Shown piece after piece: positions 7,224-15,281 of a stretch of DNA of 17,164 nt. The position numbers were made by a program, and so were the translations under genes. The stretch spans positions 1 through 17,164 of the forward strand of contig JAAYQY010000357.1 of the NCBI GenBank assembly GCA_012519125.1, written 5' to 3'. The notes under the pieces are model-generated. The model worked only from the letters and a program-made list of their open reading frames with translations, was not told the origin of the DNA and ran no database searches. Every line of letters starts with the position of its first letter. The stretch's first letter is position 1. Source of the stretch: Spirochaetales bacterium. Its GTDB lineage: Bacteria; Spirochaetota; Spirochaetia; Sphaerochaetales; Sphaerochaetaceae.

Positions 7224-8732
7224 ATGGCCTACTTTTTCGATGAGAGCTCTCATACCTTCAGCGAGTATCTGCTGGTCCCCGGCTACTCGGACACCACCTG
7301 TATCCCTTCCAATGTCTCTCTGAAGACACCCTTGGTGAAATTCTCCAAGGGAAATTCGTCCCCACTTACGCTGAACATCCCCTTGGTCAGCGCAATCATG
7401 CAGTCGGTGAGCGGTGAGGCTATGGCAAAGGCCCTTGCACGACAGGGAGGCCTCAGTTTCATCTTCAGCTCACAGTCCGTGGAAGACCAATGCGCCATGG
7501 TAAGCAAGGTCAAGTCTTTCAAGGCAGGGTTTGTCCCCTCCGACTCCAATCTGCGGCCGGATCAGACACTCAAGGATCTCATCGAGCTGAAACAACGCAA
7601 AGGTCACTCAACAATTGCCGTAACCGATGATGGCACTGCAAATGGAACACTGCTGGGGGTGGTGTCTTCAAGGGATTGGAGACCAAGCCGCATGAGTGAG
7701 GAGACTCCCATTTCCTCATTCATGACCGGCTTCGATCACCTGATCTATGCTCGGGAGGGGGTGTCCCTCTCAGAGGCCAACGACATCATCTGGGAACATA
7801 AGCTGAATAGCTTGCCTGTGGTTGATGAGCAGAATCATCTGAAAGCCTTTGTCTTCAGAAAGGACTATGAGAGCCATAAGGAGAACCCCGATGAACTGCT
7901 TGATCTGCAAAAGCGGTATCTGGTTGGAGCGGGCATCAACACCCGCGATTATCAGACCAGGGTCCCTGCACTGGTGAAGAGCGGGGCAGACGTGCTGTGC
8001 ATCGACTCATCGGAAGGATTTTCCGAGTGGCAGCGCCAGACGCTGTTGTGGATTCGCAAACACTACGGCGATTCGGTGAAGGTGGGAGCCGGCAACATTG
8101 TGGATAGGGAAGGCTTTCTCTTCTTGGCAGAATGCGGTGCAGACTTCGTGAAAGTGGGCATTGGTGGCGGTTCGATCTGCATTACCCGGGAAACAAAAGG
8201 CATCGGGCGTGGACAGGCTACTGCCCTCATTGAGGTTGCAAAAGCGCGGGATGAATATTTTGAAAGAACGGGGACCTATATCCCCATCTGCTCTGACGGT
8301 GGCATCGTCCTCGACTATCATATGACCCTGGCTCTTGCGATGGGTGCAGATTTTCTCATGCTGGGAAGATATTTTGCCCGCTTCGATGAGAGTCCCACTG
8401 AGAAAGTGAATGTGAAGGGTTCCTATATGAAAGAGTACTGGGGCGAAGGCTCAGCTCGAGCCCGCAACTGGCAACGCTATGATCTGGGAGGGGATGGAAA
8501 GCTGAGTTTTGTTGAAGGTGTCGACTCCTATGTTCCTTACGCAGGTTCTTTGAAAGACAATGTGCAGTTGAGTTTGAGCAAAGTAAAGTCAACCATGTGC
8601 AACTGTGGTGCTCTCACCATAGCTGAACTTCAAGCGAAGGCAAAACTTACTCTGGTTTCCTCCACCTCCATCATTGAGGGTGGAGCCCATGACGTAGTGT
8701 TGAAAGACTCCAACGATCTTCCGAAAAAGTGA
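7224..8732 (+). CDS. guaB: IMP dehydrogenase (Tritrichomonas-like branch)
   Basis: This 502-residue enzyme oxidises IMP to XMP with NAD, the committed step of GMP synthesis. A TIM barrel is interrupted by a CBS-pair segment (about residues 105-215). The catalytic loop is [18 protein letters not shown] with Cys319, instead of the common GPGSICTTR. The mobile flap is [17 protein letters not shown] with Arg418/Tyr419. DGG (358-360) and GRYFARF bind substrate. Asp261, Trp269, Lys310, Arg382 and Glu431 fall at the same numbers I recall for the T. foetus enzyme. The start is the ATG at 7224, seven bases after AAGGAG; the longer reading from 7164 has no support. No clear promoter is seen in the 105-base gap. 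A GMP reductase of similar sequence is the main alternative, but the CBS pair and the Arg-Tyr flap favour the dehydrogenase. Confidence 0.92.
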   Translation: MAYFFDESSHTFSEYLLVPGYSDTTCIPSNVSLKTPLVKFSKGNSSPLTLNIPLVSAIMQSVSGEAMAKALARQGGLSFIFSSQSVEDQCAMVSKVKSFKAGFVPSDSNLRPDQTLKDLIELKQRKGHSTIAVTDDGTANGTLLGVVSSRDWRPSRMSEETPISSFMTGFDHLIYAREGVSLSEANDIIWEHKLNSLPVVDEQNHLKAFVFRKDYESHKENPDELLDLQKRYLVGAGINTRDYQTRVPALVKSGADVLCIDSSEGFSEWQRQTLLWIRKHYGDSVKVGAGNIVDREGFLFLAECGADFVKVGIGGGSICITRETKGIGRGQATALIEVAKARDEYFERTGTYIPICSDGGIVLDYHMTLALAMGADFLMLGRYFARFDESPTEKVNVKGSYMKEYWGEGSARARNWQRYDLGGDGKLSFVEGVDSYVPYAGSLKDNVQLSLSKVKSTMCNCGALTIAELQAKAKLTLVSSTSIIEGGAHDVVLKDSNDLPKK

Positions 8733-8737
8733 TACTT

Positions 8738-8754
8738 TGTACGCACTTAGTACA
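8738..8754. promoter_or_regulatory. inverted repeat upstream of the GGDEF/EAL gene
   Basis: TGTAC (8738-8742) and GTACA (8750-8754) form an inverted repeat with a 7-base spacer, ending 10 bases before the -10 box. It occupies the -35 region, where no consensus -35 exists. That is where an activator would bind. Confidence 0.3.
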
Positions 8755-8758
8755 TCTG
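8749..8758 (+). repeat. shared promoter-region element, copy 1
   Basis: AGTACATCTG is found here and again at 13392-13401. Both copies lie 15-16 bases (start to start) before a -10 box. Confidence 0.4.
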
Positions 8759-8761
8759 GTG

Positions 8762-8770
8762 TGGTATAAT
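8762..8770 (+). promoter_or_regulatory. extended -10 promoter of the GGDEF/EAL gene
   Basis: TGG (8762-8764) directly precedes a perfect TATAAT (8765-8770), making an extended -10 that does not need a -35. A second TATAAT lies at 8774-8779. Confidence 0.55.
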
Positions 8771-8803
8771 TTTTATAATTATTGGTACTGAGGTGTACAA
8801 GGT

Positions 8804-11800
8804 ATGGAAGAAGAGGTCAGAAAGGCTCCTGAACAAGGGGCCTTGCTTTCTATCAACAATCTGCCGGGTGGTGTAGGGGTCTATGAGCTGGGTGACAGCA
8901 TCAGGGCTACGTATTTGAGCCGTGGGCTGGCAAAGCTTTTGCTCTACACCAGCAAAGAGTACCACAACTATTCCGAGCTGAACCTCCTTGACAGTGTGCA
9001 TCCCCAGGATGCTAAGCGTGTTCGGTCGACTTTTGTAAGACTGCGAAAAAACCTTCGTGAGCTTGATTTGGAATTTCGCATTAAAAGCAGTGAAGAGCAT
9101 TGGATCAGGATTCTCGGAAAGTTTGCCCGTTTCCATGGACAGTTTCCAGTCTACTATCTGGTTGCCAGCGATACCACAGAAGCCAGGCAGAGCAGCCTCC
9201 TGCTTGAGCAACAGAATGCAAGACTGCAGTTTGCCTTCTCCCACTCGACGCTTGAAATGTGGGAGTATCACAGCAAGCACAACACCGTCACTACACTCTC
9301 CCGTACCATTCTTGCAGGCAATCCGCCCTTACATGGAGAGGATCCACTCAAACTTCTCAAAGATCGTGGAATCATACATCCTTCGTATGTTGAAACAGTC
9401 AAGCAAGATTTCAAGATGCTGCGACAAGAAGCGGAGGCAGATTCGATATTCTTGGTAAAGTCTGCCGATCAGAGTTACCGCTGGGTGCGTGCCAGTTATT
9501 CTTTCATCAAGGGTACGGATGTTGCTTTGGGAATCTTTTCTGATGTGCATGATGAGATTGAGACAAGACTGCAGATGCTCGGCAAGCATCGCTCGTTCTT
9601 TGCAGCCTTTCAGGTGGAAAATGGACATCCGGTTCTTGCCAATGAACGAGTCAGGTCGATGTTGGGGCCCAGCGGCAACTTCTATGATGTGTATGAGAAG
9701 GTACTTTTTCACTCGTTGCATGCTGAGAGTAGGGAGCGCTTCGCTTCAATCAACACTGCTCAGCGATTGAAAGATCTGGTGCAATCGGGAAAGAAGGAAC
9801 TGACCATAGAAGCAAGGATGCAGCACCCATCACATCTTGATAAAGGATATCGCTTTGTTCGGTTCTCACTGAGCATCTCCTCCTTTGGGGGAACCAGCAT
9901 CGCCTATATTGCCATCCAGGATATCCATGAGCAGAAGGAATCAGAGTTGGAACTACTCAAGCGAGCCCAACGGGATCCCTTGAGCCAACTCTTCAACCGT
10001 CTCTCCCTTGAGGAGCTGATAACCCAACATCTCACCGAAGAGCATGATAAGGGTGGGGCTTTCTTTCTCATCGACATCGATCTGTTCAAGCAGATCAACG
10101 ATACCTATGGGCATGAGTTGGGCGATCAGATCATCAAGCACTTTTCCACGCTTATGCAGACGTTCTTTCCCAAGGAGTCTGTCATCGGTCGCCTAGGGGG
10201 TGATGAGTTTGTTGTCTTTCTTCCCCGCTGCACGACCCAAGACCCATACGAAGAGATGGGAAATGCTTTCTGTCGCCATGTTGAAAAGAACAAAAAGGCA
10301 AACATCGCGTGTACCTGTTCCATAGGCTTGAGTTTTTTCCCTACCGACGGGAAGACTTTCCAGAATCTCTATCGCTGTTCAGACCTTTCGCTGTATCGCT
10401 CAAAGGAGAAAGGAAGAAATCAATGCACACGCTATGATCAATCGATGGATAGGGGAAAACCCTTGGCGTTGACCAATCACGCCTGGATACTGGACAACCT
10501 TCCCGATTCCATATACTTGTGCGACAGCAAGACCTATGAGTTGCTTTTCCTCAATAAGCAGGCCAGAGAGAGGTTCTCTTCAGATACCTCGTATCAGGGA
10601 AAGCGTTGCTATGAGGTACTGTACAAAAGGGAGACTCCCTGTACGTTCTGCAAGCTCAACGAGCTCTCTTACAATACCTTCCTGCATTGGGTGATGCATG
10701 ACGACCAAGGAAATTCCATCCTCTGCAAGGAGACATTGGTGGATTTCAATGACCGCTTGGCAAAAATCACCGTGCTTGTGGACCAAGTACAACAAGCCAA
10801 GACCATTGCCATGCATACCAAAGAAGAACAGAAGGTTGTCTTCTCTGCACTCGCTTCCTATCTTGCCAATCTGCACTTCGGTGGGGAGAGTTGGGACTAC
10901 GATGTTACCTCCGATCTTTTGACGTTCCTGCGCATTCAGCATCAGAGGCCTCAGCATGTGAGCATCCCTGCCTTCCTCCACAATCCAAACAACCAGGCTG
11001 TCATCCATCCTTCTGATATTCTGCCAATGAGTTCCTATCTCAAAGAGCATGTGCAAACAGCAAGCAATACCCCGACAATGATCAGGCTCAAAACTGGTGA
11101 TTCAGTGTATGAATATCATCTGTTGACTTGTAATGTGGTCGGTGACGCCAATGGTGGCATCACACGCCTAGGAGGTCAGTTGACCAAGTTTGCAGCCTAT
11201 GGTTTTGAGGAACATACGAGCCTCATGCCACCTATTCTCTTTGAGATGTCAGTGGCCTTGCTCGTTCTCTCATTTGGAAGCGAGCTTCATTACCTCTTTT
11301 CCAACAGAATGGCTCACGCTTTGCTGGCACTTGATCAGCAACTATTGCAGGATGATGCGCTTGCATGGCTGAAAACCGAAGAGAGAACTCTTTTTTTGAA
11401 GCGAATGTCCATGTTGCAGCAAAATACGGAACGAAGTGCTGCGTTTACGATAGAAACTAAAAATGGCAAATATCTTCACGTCAGCTCCCACCTTGGCCCG
11501 CGATACAGCAATGATCAGCTGGTGACCCTTACCTTGCAGGATACCAGTCGGGAACGAGATCTGGTAGCCATCAATCGTCGCATGCAGAATCTCGTGGAGG
11601 AAGGGCTGCAAGGGATAGCAGTCTGCAAGAAAAATGCAGAATCGCTTTCGGTTCACTATGTGAATGCAACCTTGGCAAGGATGCTTGGGTATGAGCGAAC
11701 AAGCCTTACCTCCTTGCTTGATGCCAATGCGATGGAAATTTTCCATCCTGAGGATAGGGTGCTTCTGATACGGGAAATTGAGAGACAAAGCCTGGGAGGA

Positions 11801-13243
11801 GAACACAAGCCGTTTAGGCTGCGACTGCTTACCGAGAAGGGGAGCATCTTGTGGTGTGACATTACATTCCGCCAAGTAGGCATTGCAGGAAGGGGAGAAC
11901 CGTTCAGCCTGTTGTTTGAGGATGTAACAGAAGAGATGGCAAGCCAACAGGAGATGAAACGGACGTTCGATCAACTCAGCTTTGCCCTCAACCACAACCT
12001 GCTCACCGGCCTCTACACCCGCCAGCGTTTTTATGAGGAGACTCGCCGGCTGCTCGATGCTCATCCAGACGAGCGTTTTGTCATGGTGTTCTGGAATGTG
12101 GAACGATTTGCAGTGCTCAATGAACTTTTGGGTTTTGAGACGGGCAACCAGGTTTTGCAGTGGATCGCCAAAGATCTCCGCACCTTCATGCACAAGCATG
12201 GTCTGTACGCACATCTTGAAGCGGACCACTTTGCAGCCTGTCTTCCCAAGCGATTCTGCGATGTATCGACGCTGAGCAAGGTGATCGATACCAAGCAACT
12301 CAGTTCCATCATCGGCTATACCCTCACGGTGGTTTTTGGAATTTATGAGATTGAAGACCATTTGATGGAAGTGAGCCAACTGCTCGACCGCGCGCACGCC
12401 GCGGCCAAAGAGAGCAGGAACACCTACCATCAAAGCTATGCCTTCTATCATCCCTCTTTCCGCTCAGATACGTTCAACGAACAGGAAGTGCTCAACGAGA
12501 TGCATCAGGCTCTCAAGACAAACCAGTTTCACTTCTATCTGCAACCAATCCTGCATCTTCCTGCGAAGAAGATTGTCAGTGCGGAAGCCTTGGTTCGCTG
12601 GATTCACCCGACACGAGGCATCATCGAACCCATCCAGTTCATCCCGGTCTTTGAGCGCTATGGATTCATCACCACTTTGGACCTTCATCTTTTGGAACAG
12701 ATCTGCAAATACCAGGCAGCCTTGCTGAAGCAGGGGAAAATGCCGATACCCATCTCTCTCAACCTCTCCCGGATAGACTTGAGCAGCAGGGACATCGTTG
12801 AACGCATCATCACCATCGTGGATGCATACGAGCTCTCCCACACGTTGATTCAGCTTGAGGTTACTGAGTCAGCATACATCGACAATCCGTTGCAGATGTG
12901 CAAGGTGGTCGGAGCCTTGCAGGAGGCAAAATTCACCATCCTGATGGATGACTTTGGAACCGGCTATTCGTCACTGCACATGCTCTACCATCTTCCCTTG
13001 GATATTCTGAAGATTGATCGCTCTTTTGTCAGAACGTTCTCAGAGAATGAACGTTCACGCCAGATTCTTGCAACACTGGTCCAGCTGGGGAAAAGCATGC
13101 AACTGAAAGTCATCGCAGAGGGGATAGAGGGTGAAGAGCAGGAGAAGTTCCTTGTAGAGCTTGGGTGCAATCACCTGCAGGGGTATCTCTACAGCAAAGC
13201 AGTTGATGTGCAAACATTCCAGACTTTGCTGGAGCGTGGTTGA
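8804..13243 (+). CDS. multi-PAS GGDEF/EAL cyclic-di-GMP signalling protein
   Basis: This 1479-residue protein has no clear membrane segment, so it is probably cytosolic. In order: PAS-like sensory regions (about 15-385); an intact diguanylate cyclase (about 386-545; DIDLFKQINDTYGHELGD, then GGDEF at 465-469, no RxxD inhibitory site); a cysteine-containing PAS (about 555-665; PCTFC at 612-616); further PAS-like regions (about 680-1045, the last with HPEDR); a second cyclase fold with EADHF in place of GGDEF (1139-1143), presumably inactive; and an EAL phosphodiesterase (about 1225-1479) with EAL (1261-1263), the Glu in LEVTE, DDFGTGYS (1382-1389), KIDRSFV and AEGIEG. It could therefore both make and break c-di-GMP. 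Translation starts eight bases after GAGGTG. The gene is monocistronic, with its stop inside the -35 box of the tRNA promoter. Confidence 0.93.
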   Translation: MEEEVRKAPEQGALLSINNLPGGVGVYELGDSIRATYLSRGLAKLLLYTSKEYHNYSELNLLDSVHPQDAKRVRSTFVRLRKNLRELDLEFRIKSSEEHWIRILGKFARFHGQFPVYYLVASDTTEARQSSLLLEQQNARLQFAFSHSTLEMWEYHSKHNTVTTLSRTILAGNPPLHGEDPLKLLKDRGIIHPSYVETVKQDFKMLRQEAEADSIFLVKSADQSYRWVRASYSFIKGTDVALGIFSDVHDEIETRLQMLGKHRSFFAAFQVENGHPVLANERVRSMLGPSGNFYDVYEKVLFHSLHAESRERFASINTAQRLKDLVQSGKKELTIEARMQHPSHLDKGYRFVRFSLSISSFGGTSIAYIAIQDIHEQKESELELLKRAQRDPLSQLFNRLSLEELITQHLTEEHDKGGAFFLIDIDLFKQINDTYGHELGDQIIKHFSTLMQTFFPKESVIGRLGGDEFVVFLPRCTTQDPYEEMGNAFCRHVEKNKKANIACTCSIGLSFFPTDGKTFQNLYRCSDLSLYRSKEKGRNQCTRYDQSMDRGKPLALTNHAWILDNLPDSIYLCDSKTYELLFLNKQARERFSSDTSYQGKRCYEVLYKRETPCTFCKLNELSYNTFLHWVMHDDQGNSILCKETLVDFNDRLAKITVLVDQVQQAKTIAMHTKEEQKVVFSALASYLANLHFGGESWDYDVTSDLLTFLRIQHQRPQHVSIPAFLHNPNNQAVIHPSDILPMSSYLKEHVQTASNTPTMIRLKTGDSVYEYHLLTCNVVGDANGGITRLGGQLTKFAAYGFEEHTSLMPPILFEMSVALLVLSFGSELHYLFSNRMAHALLALDQQLLQDDALAWLKTEERTLFLKRMSMLQQNTERSAAFTIETKNGKYLHVSSHLGPRYSNDQLVTLTLQDTSRERDLVAINRRMQNLVEEGLQGIAVCKKNAESLSVHYVNATLARMLGYERTSLTSLLDANAMEIFHPEDRVLLIREIERQSLGGEHKPFRLRLLTEKGSILWCDITFRQVGIAGRGEPFSLLFEDVTEEMASQQEMKRTFDQLSFALNHNLLTGLYTRQRFYEETRRLLDAHPDERFVMVFWNVERFAVLNELLGFETGNQVLQWIAKDLRTFMHKHGLYAHLEADHFAACLPKRFCDVSTLSKVIDTKQLSSIIGYTLTVVFGIYEIEDHLMEVSQLLDRAHAAAKESRNTYHQSYAFYHPSFRSDTFNEQEVLNEMHQALKTNQFHFYLQPILHLPAKKIVSAEALVRWIHPTRGIIEPIQFIPVFERYGFITTLDLHLLEQICKYQAALLKQGKMPIPISLNLSRIDLSSRDIVERIITIVDAYELSHTLIQLEVTESAYIDNPLQMCKVVGALQEAKFTILMDDFGTGYSSLHMLYHLPLDILKIDRSFVRTFSENERSRQILATLVQLGKSMQLKVIAEGIEGEEQEKFLVELGCNHLQGYLYSKAVDVQTFQTLLERG

Positions 13244-13268
13244 CATCATATTTCGCTTTATGATACGT
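13240..13268 (+). promoter_or_regulatory. putative promoter of tRNA-Val
   Basis: A perfect TTGACA (13240-13245) overlaps the TGA stop of the preceding gene. The -10 is unclear: GATACG (16-base spacing) or TACGTT (18-base spacing). Transcription would begin just before the mature tRNA 5' end. Confidence 0.4.
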
Positions 13269-13279
13269 TCACCATTGTC

Positions 13280-13351
13280 GGCCGGATAGCTCAGCGGGAG
13301 AGCGGTTGCCTTACACGCAACTGGTCGGGGGTTCAAATCCCTCTCCGGTCA
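13280..13351 (+). tRNA. tRNA-Val (anticodon UAC)
   Basis: A complete cloverleaf folds by eye. The acceptor stem is GGCCGGA with TCCGGTC (one G-U pair) and discriminator A. The D stem is GCTC/GAGC. The anticodon stem is GTTGC/GCAAC around loop CTTACAC, giving anticodon TAC (valine, GUA and wobble codons). The T arm is GGGGG-TTCAAAT-CCCTC. The 3' CCA is not encoded and must be added. Confidence 0.96.
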
Positions 13352-13352
13352 T

Positions 13353-13380
13353 ACAGCGTACCTTCGGGTACGCTGTTTCT
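13353..13380 (+). terminator. rho-independent terminator after tRNA-Val
   Basis: ACAGCGTACC (13353-13362), a TTCG tetraloop and GGTACGCTGT (13367-13376) form a perfect 10-bp stem, followed by a short T-rich tail (TTCT). It begins two bases after the tRNA. Confidence 0.85.
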
Positions 13381-13383
13381 GCA

Positions 13384-13412
13384 TTGCCACCAGTACATCT
13401 GATGCGTATAGT
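13384..13412 (+). promoter_or_regulatory. promoter of the four-gene operon
   Basis: TTGCCA (13384-13389) and TATAGT (13407-13412), each one base from consensus, are separated by 17 bases. The spacer contains the AGTACATCTG element also found before the GGDEF/EAL gene. It starts right after the tRNA terminator, and the leader is about 15 bases. Confidence 0.6.
13392..13401 (+). repeat. shared promoter-region element, copy 2
   Basis: This is the second copy of AGTACATCTG (first at 8749-8758), here inside the spacer of the operon promoter. After it, both copies continue with RTG and then GTATA of the -10 region. Confidence 0.4.
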
Positions 13413-13433
13413 TGATTCAGGGAGTCTCTAGCC

Positions 13434-14267
13434 ATGGAATTGGACTTGCTCATCCTCTACTTCTTCTGCTACTCGCTGCTCGGTTACCTCATAGAAGTGG
13501 CATACTGCTCACGTTTGGAGAAACGGCTTGTCAACATGGGGTTTCTTCATGGCCCCTATCTGCCCATCTACGGGTTTGGGGCAGTGCTGATTTTGCTCTT
13601 CTTTTCTCGCTTCTCTGACCATCTTCTTCTCCTGTTTGTTCTCTCTGTGCTGGGAACGAGTGCTCTTGAATATCTGACCAGCTATCTGCTTGAGGTGCTT
13701 TTCCATGCAAAACTCTGGGACTATTCGACCTATCCGCTGAATATCCACGGCAGGGTGTGCGCGCTCAATGCCGCGCTGTTCGGCTTGCTCAGTCTCAGCC
13801 TCATCTATGTGATACATCCCTTTCTTGTGCAGCTTCTTTCCAAACTCAGTGCGTCAACGCTCTCAATCAGTGCGCATATGGTTCTTCTGATCATCAGCAT
13901 AGACACGACCAGTTCCGTCTTCAGAATGGCTGCTTTCCAGAAACAACTTTTTGACTTCAGGCTCAAGGTCAGAGAGATCGAGGAACGCATCGATCTTGTC
14001 TCCAAGCTCAAGCCGACAAAGAATCTTGAGAATCTGAAAGAAAGGCTTGATGGTGAGCGTGAGCTGCTCAAACAGCGCCTGGAAAGGGCCAGCCAACGCA
14101 TCCTCGATGCATTTCCCTCCATCACCAGTGCCAATGAAGAGAAACGCCTGCTCTTCGAGGTGTTGAAGAAGAGTGCGAGGGAGGGTAGAGTACACAGGAA
14201 GGAACAGCGACTGCAAATCCGTAGAAAGAGTGGTAAGTCGGGTTCAAGGAGAAACGATCATGCATGA
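13434..14267 (+). CDS. CmpB-like integral membrane protein with coiled-coil tail
   Basis: This 277-residue protein has about five membrane helices in the first 160 residues (roughly 4-23, 46-58, 63-87, 107-127, 143-157). Motifs GFLHGPYLPIYGFGA (36-50) and LNIHGRVCALNAALFG (102-117) match the family annotated as putative ABC-transporter permease CmpB. The name is nominal and the transport role unproven. Residues about 168-225 are a charged heptad-like stretch, probably a cytoplasmic coiled coil, and the tail (about 245-273) is strongly basic. AGGGAG precedes the ATG by nine bases. It is the first gene of an operon: its last eight bases overlap the YggS start, and no ABC ATPase gene is nearby. 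Confidence 0.8.
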   Translation: MELDLLILYFFCYSLLGYLIEVAYCSRLEKRLVNMGFLHGPYLPIYGFGAVLILLFFSRFSDHLLLLFVLSVLGTSALEYLTSYLLEVLFHAKLWDYSTYPLNIHGRVCALNAALFGLLSLSLIYVIHPFLVQLLSKLSASTLSISAHMVLLIISIDTTSSVFRMAAFQKQLFDFRLKVREIEERIDLVSKLKPTKNLENLKERLDGERELLKQRLERASQRILDAFPSITSANEEKRLLFEVLKKSAREGRVHRKEQRLQIRRKSGKSGSRRNDHA

Positions 14268-14952
14268 TGTGCAGAGCCGGTGGCAGAACATCCTCGATTC
14301 CATTTCCTCTTCGGCGAGGAAAGCTGGAAGAAGTCCAGATGAAATTGAGCTGATGGCGGTGAGCAAGACCCATCCTTATGCATCAATCTCCTCGCTCTTT
14401 GCGTGTGGTCAAATGATGTTTGGGGAGAATAGGGTACAGGAAGCAGAGCAGAAATTTCCCGTCGATCGACCTAGGGGCATGGACCTGCATCTGATAGGCC
14501 ATCTGCAATCGAACAAAGCGAAGAAAGCGGTGTCCCTCTTTGATGCCATCGACAGTGTCGATTCTTTGAAGCTTGCCCAGAAACTTGAGAGCCTGCTTGT
14601 TAAGCCGCTGCCGATTCTGCTGGAATATAAGACTGCAGTAAACGATAGTGCAAAAAGCGGATTTGAGACTCCTGATGAGTTGTTTTCAGCACTTGAACAG
14701 ATTTCCTCCTTCCGCCATCTCACGGTCAAAGGGCTGATGACCATCGGGCCCTTGGGAGCTGGGGAGAAAGAGACAAGAAATGCTTTTGCCCTGCTGTGTA
14801 AAACAGCACAGATGGCACGTCTGCGTTTCCCCCATCTTGATTTCTCCACCCTGAGCATGGGTATGAGCCAAGACTATGGGTGGGCTATTGAAGAAGGATC
14901 GACTCGCATCAGGATCGGCTCAGCGCTCTTCGGTGCAAGGGAGTACGTATGA
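14260..14952 (+). CDS. yggS: YggS-family pyridoxal-phosphate homeostasis protein
   Basis: This 230-residue single-domain PLP-binding barrel protein, a family without known catalysis, buffers free pyridoxal phosphate and affects amino-acid and keto-acid balance. PLP would attach to Lys36 in MAVSKTHP. Other family marks are GENRVQEAEQK, IGHLQSNKAK, and the C-terminal phosphate-binding run MGMSQDYGWAIEEGSTRIRI followed by GSALFGARE. Its length matches the family (about 230). The ATG at 14260 lies eight bases after AAGGAG and overlaps the previous gene by eight bases; a reading from 14173 would add 29 residues inside that gene. It is translationally coupled on both sides, with an ATGA overlap to the next gene. 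Confidence 0.94.
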   Translation: MHDVQSRWQNILDSISSSARKAGRSPDEIELMAVSKTHPYASISSLFACGQMMFGENRVQEAEQKFPVDRPRGMDLHLIGHLQSNKAKKAVSLFDAIDSVDSLKLAQKLESLLVKPLPILLEYKTAVNDSAKSGFETPDELFSALEQISSFRHLTVKGLMTIGPLGAGEKETRNAFALLCKTAQMARLRFPHLDFSTLSMGMSQDYGWAIEEGSTRIRIGSALFGAREYV

Positions 14953-15281
14953 GGAAAGTGTTTGCACTCTTGCTCATCCTCTGCATCCTCTTGCCTTTGC
15001 CTCTCATCGGTGATCCTTTGCCATCCTATACGCCGTATGAACAGGATGAGTTTCCGCTTTGGACCTATAAGCTCAGACGTGCAGAGACTCTCTTCTTCGG
15101 TTCGTTGGTAATTACGTTGCCCGTCTCGGCTTTGCTCTACCGTCTTGCCGTCTCCAGCAATCTTCTTCCTTCTCAGAATGATCCTCTCTCCGATTTGCTT
15201 GTCCAAGCCTCCATTGCAGCAAGTCTTTCGCTTGGGATCAGCGTAGCTGACTTCATCATCGGTGAAGTCGGGGGTTCCTGA
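14949..15281 (+). CDS. small membrane protein of unknown function
   Basis: This 110-residue protein matches no family I recognise. It starts with a signal-peptide-like stretch (residues 1-21, ending LPLIGDP). A short polar, aromatic segment follows, then two hydrophobic helices (about 48-66 and 83-105) separated by a loop rich in Asn, Asp and Ser. Its ATG overlaps the yggS stop as ATGA, and its TGA shares one base with the rluD ATG (TGATG). It is therefore a real, translated member of the operon despite its size. A role in the cell envelope is likely from topology alone. Confidence 0.75.
   Translation: MRKVFALLLILCILLPLPLIGDPLPSYTPYEQDEFPLWTYKLRRAETLFFGSLVITLPVSALLYRLAVSSNLLPSQNDPLSDLLVQASIAASLSLGISVADFIIGEVGGS

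Noticed and set aside
11342..12451. 369-codon open frame on the minus strand
   Set aside because: It is antisense to the second cyclase fold of the GGDEF/EAL gene. It is a shadow of codon bias in that gene.
13245..13264. inverted repeat ATCATA/TATGAT before tRNA-Val
   Set aside because: It is AT-rich with a 6-bp stem and 8-base loop; too weak for a terminator of the long gene, and likely chance within the promoter.
13259..13264. TATGAT as the -10 of the tRNA promoter
   Set aside because: It is only 13 bases from the TTGACA, too close for a normal promoter.
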